Part shown: piece after piece, positions 3,475 to 5,070 of the stretch
Position numbering within the stretch: the stretch's first letter is position 1
Layout of the letters: each line of letters starts with the position of its first letter
Source of the DNA: Chloroflexota bacterium
GTDB lineage: Bacteria > Chloroflexota > Anaerolineae > J036 > Brachytrichaceae
NCBI GenBank assembly: GCA_021813225.1
Contig: JAKALH010000258.1
Span: 1-5,070, forward strand
Reading direction: 5' to 3'
Length of the DNA: 5,070 bases
The notes under the pieces: generated by a model
Told to the model about the DNA's origin: nothing
The model's database searches: none
What the model saw: only the letters and a program-made list of their open reading frames with translations
Made by a program: the position numbers and the translations under genes

Positions 3475-5070
3475 GTACACCAATCTATCGCAGCCAGTGG
3501 GATCCGGATGGCTCATCGAAGCGCAACGACTGCGGGCCGGCATGTGTCGCTATGGTGCTTGATGGCTTCGGACAGCATGTGGCGATCAACGACATCTCGG
3601 CGCAGATCATGCCGGGGCAGGATGTCGGCACGGATGCCGGCGACCTGGTCAAGGCGCTGCGTGACCGCGGCGTGAATGCGCTGGCGTGGAACGGACTGAC
3701 CTATCCGCCGGCGCCGTATATCGCGCTGGTCAATTACGCCGGTTTCGCCAGGACGAATGTGCAGGACGTCAACTTCCGCGGCTGGCACTGGCTGATCGTG
3801 CTCAGCATGAATGACCTGACCGTGGTGTGCCATGACCCGGATTATTCAGGCGCGCGCCGGAGCGAAGGCGACCATAAGCGCTATGGGCGCGCCGAATTCG
3901 ACGCGGCATTCATCAAGTATGGCCAGACCAAGATCGCCGTGGTCTGGGAGGACAAGACTGTGACAACGACTCCGACTGCCGGCACAGTTGCCAGCGACGC
4001 CGATTTTCTGCGCGTCCGGGCAGCGCCCAACAGCCCGATCATCACCGGTTATCTCGCCAATGGCAGCGCAGTATCGATCATCGGCCAGGCCAATGATTCG
4101 CTCGGTCATCCCTGGTATCAGATCAAGCGCACGGCCACGTATCCGTTCACCTTCACAGACGAGGCCATGACCAAGACCATGACGGCCGAGTTCACCGGCT
4201 GGAGCTATGCGGCGCTGATCAAGGTGGAGCAGCCGCCGGTCGTGCCGCCTTCGGCGCAGGCTAAGCTTGCCGGCGTGGGCATTCATGCGCTGAGCAACAT
4301 TCGCGCCGTGCAGGTCGCACAGGCTGCCGGCTGCGAGGTGTTCACGATCATGGACAAGAGCCTGGAGGCGGCGCAGTACGCGACAGGCGATCCGCGCAAG
4401 TGGTATCCGGGCTGCGGATATCCACTCGTCTTCTATCGCCAGTACCACCAGCCGAATCCGTGGAACCCGGCTGACATGGAAGCGCAATTGGGCGGCATTC
4501 TGGCGCAGAACAACCCGAACGTCGTCATCACATTCGGGAACGAATGGGACATCGGCATTGCAGGCGCCGGCGATAGCGCTGCGGGCATGACCAAGTTCTG
4601 CGACTGGACTATCGACGTCGTCGGACGGCTGACTAAGCGCGGCTATAAAAACCTCGCCTGGCTGACATCATCGATGGGCACGCCGGACTTCACGCGTCAG
4701 GATGTCTGCGATGTCATCAAGGCGAAGATCGCGCCGCTGGTGAACTCGGGCGTGATCGGCTGGACCGACATGCACTTGTATAGCCCTGATAAGACGTGGA
4801 TTTACAAGGGTTTGGCGCAATCAGCCCTGTTTGGGCCAGAACAACACCGTGTGATGAAGGTTGGACGCGATCTACATGACGCCGTTGTTGGCGATGCCAT
4901 TACTGAGCAGACAGCCGTATCGATTGCGACAGCCTTCACAGACAGCCCATCCGCCCAGGACTGGTTCGAGACGCGCTGGCACTTCCTGTACACACGCTGC
5001 GGATTCGATCCCAAGTCAGGCCATCGCATCATCAGCACGGAATGCGGCGTCGATGAAGGCGGCGTTGGCG
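3471..5070 (+). CDS. Modular cell-wall hydrolase (C39-like peptidase, SH3b, TIM-barrel glycosidase), 3' end cut
   Basis: The frame is open from the ATG at 3471 to the window end (533 residues, no stop). There is no signal peptide, as expected for a holin-dependent endolysin. Residues 1-160 look like a papain-like C39-family peptidase: NDCGPACVAMVL with C21 as likely nucleophile, GWHWLIVLS with H106, and CHDPDY with D122 complete a Cys-His-Asp set. Residues 168-252 fit a bacterial SH3 domain (DFLRVRAAPNSPIITGYLANG ... GWSYAALIKV), which usually binds cell wall. Residues 265-533 resemble a clan GH-A TIM barrel: VVITFGNEWD places E358 as acid/base after strand 4, and ISTECG places E524 as nucleophile after strand 7. 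The protein could cut both peptide and sugar bonds. Substrates are not known, and the glycosidase may act on a capsule or other polysaccharide. The gene overlaps the upstream one by 4 bases. Confidence 0.8.
   Translation, partial: MSTPIYRSQWDPDGSSKRNDCGPACVAMVLDGFGQHVAINDISAQIMPGQDVGTDAGDLVKALRDRGVNALAWNGLTYPPAPYIALVNYAGFARTNVQDVNFRGWHWLIVLSMNDLTVVCHDPDYSGARRSEGDHKRYGRAEFDAAFIKYGQTKIAVVWEDKTVTTTPTAGTVASDADFLRVRAAPNSPIITGYLANGSAVSIIGQANDSLGHPWYQIKRTATYPFTFTDEAMTKTMTAEFTGWSYAALIKVEQPPVVPPSAQAKLAGVGIHALSNIRAVQVAQAAGCEVFTIMDKSLEAAQYATGDPRKWYPGCGYPLVFYRQYHQPNPWNPADMEAQLGGILAQNNPNVVITFGNEWDIGIAGAGDSAAGMTKFCDWTIDVVGRLTKRGYKNLAWLTSSMGTPDFTRQDVCDVIKAKIAPLVNSGVIGWTDMHLYSPDKTWIYKGLAQSALFGPEQHRVMKVGRDLHDAVVGDAITEQTAVSIATAFTDSPSAQDWFETRWHFLYTRCGFDPKSGHRIISTECGVDEGGVG

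Noticed and set aside
3513..4487. Two long open frames on the - strand (3513-3833 and 3846-4487)
   Set aside because: They lie antisense to the hydrolase gene, whose frame is continuous with clear catalytic motifs. Their products are rich in Arg, His and Ala, as expected for the reverse strand of GC-rich coding DNA, and match nothing.
1..5070. tRNA genes, insertion-sequence ends or attachment sites
   Set aside because: I saw no cloverleaf-like stretch, transposase gene or long terminal repeats on either strand.

Overview
The window looks like part of a phage or prophage genome, probably metagenomic. Every gene I can support lies on the + strand. Most are small, closely packed and start after clear Shine-Dalgarno sequences, with hairpin terminators between blocks. 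The DNA is GC-rich, and the intergenic stretches at 915-1065 and 2325-2437 are visibly richer in A+T. The host cannot be settled from the sequence. A Chloroflexota-type host is only an impression from the style of the small proteins.

Left block (2-914): a gene cut by the window edge encodes a protein resembling the CRISPR RAMP protein Csf3 (the Cas5-like subunit of type IV systems). It overlaps by 8 bases a short winged-helix/HTH regulator with a cysteine-rich tail. No repeat array, effector gene or other Cas gene is visible here, so this is either a stand-alone phage-borne RAMP or the end of a larger cassette to the left.

Middle block (915-2750): a near-consensus sigma70-type promoter (TTGACA, 17 bp, TATGAT) drives a zinc-ribbon-like protein of unknown function. 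A 72-residue hypothetical gene follows, then a strong hairpin terminator. Next come a 140-residue protein with a ribbon-helix-helix-like N-terminus and a 70-residue hypothetical protein. The last of these is bracketed by two related GC-rich hairpins built from a degenerate 9-nt unit. The first hairpin ends a possible short RNA preceded by a perfect TATAAT box.

Right block (2758-5070): a compact likely lysis cassette. It holds a three-TM holin-like protein, then a one-TM/coiled-coil protein. These two unrelated membrane proteins end in the same roughly 20-residue motif. An ATGA overlap then leads into a large modular cell-wall hydrolase that runs off the window. Its visible domains are an N-terminal C39-like cysteine peptidase, a bacterial SH3 domain and a C-terminal TIM-barrel glycosidase with both expected catalytic glutamates. 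The most interesting items are the Csf3-like protein in a phage setting, the shared C-terminal motif in the lysis block, the two-enzyme lysin, and the paired 9-nt-repeat hairpins.
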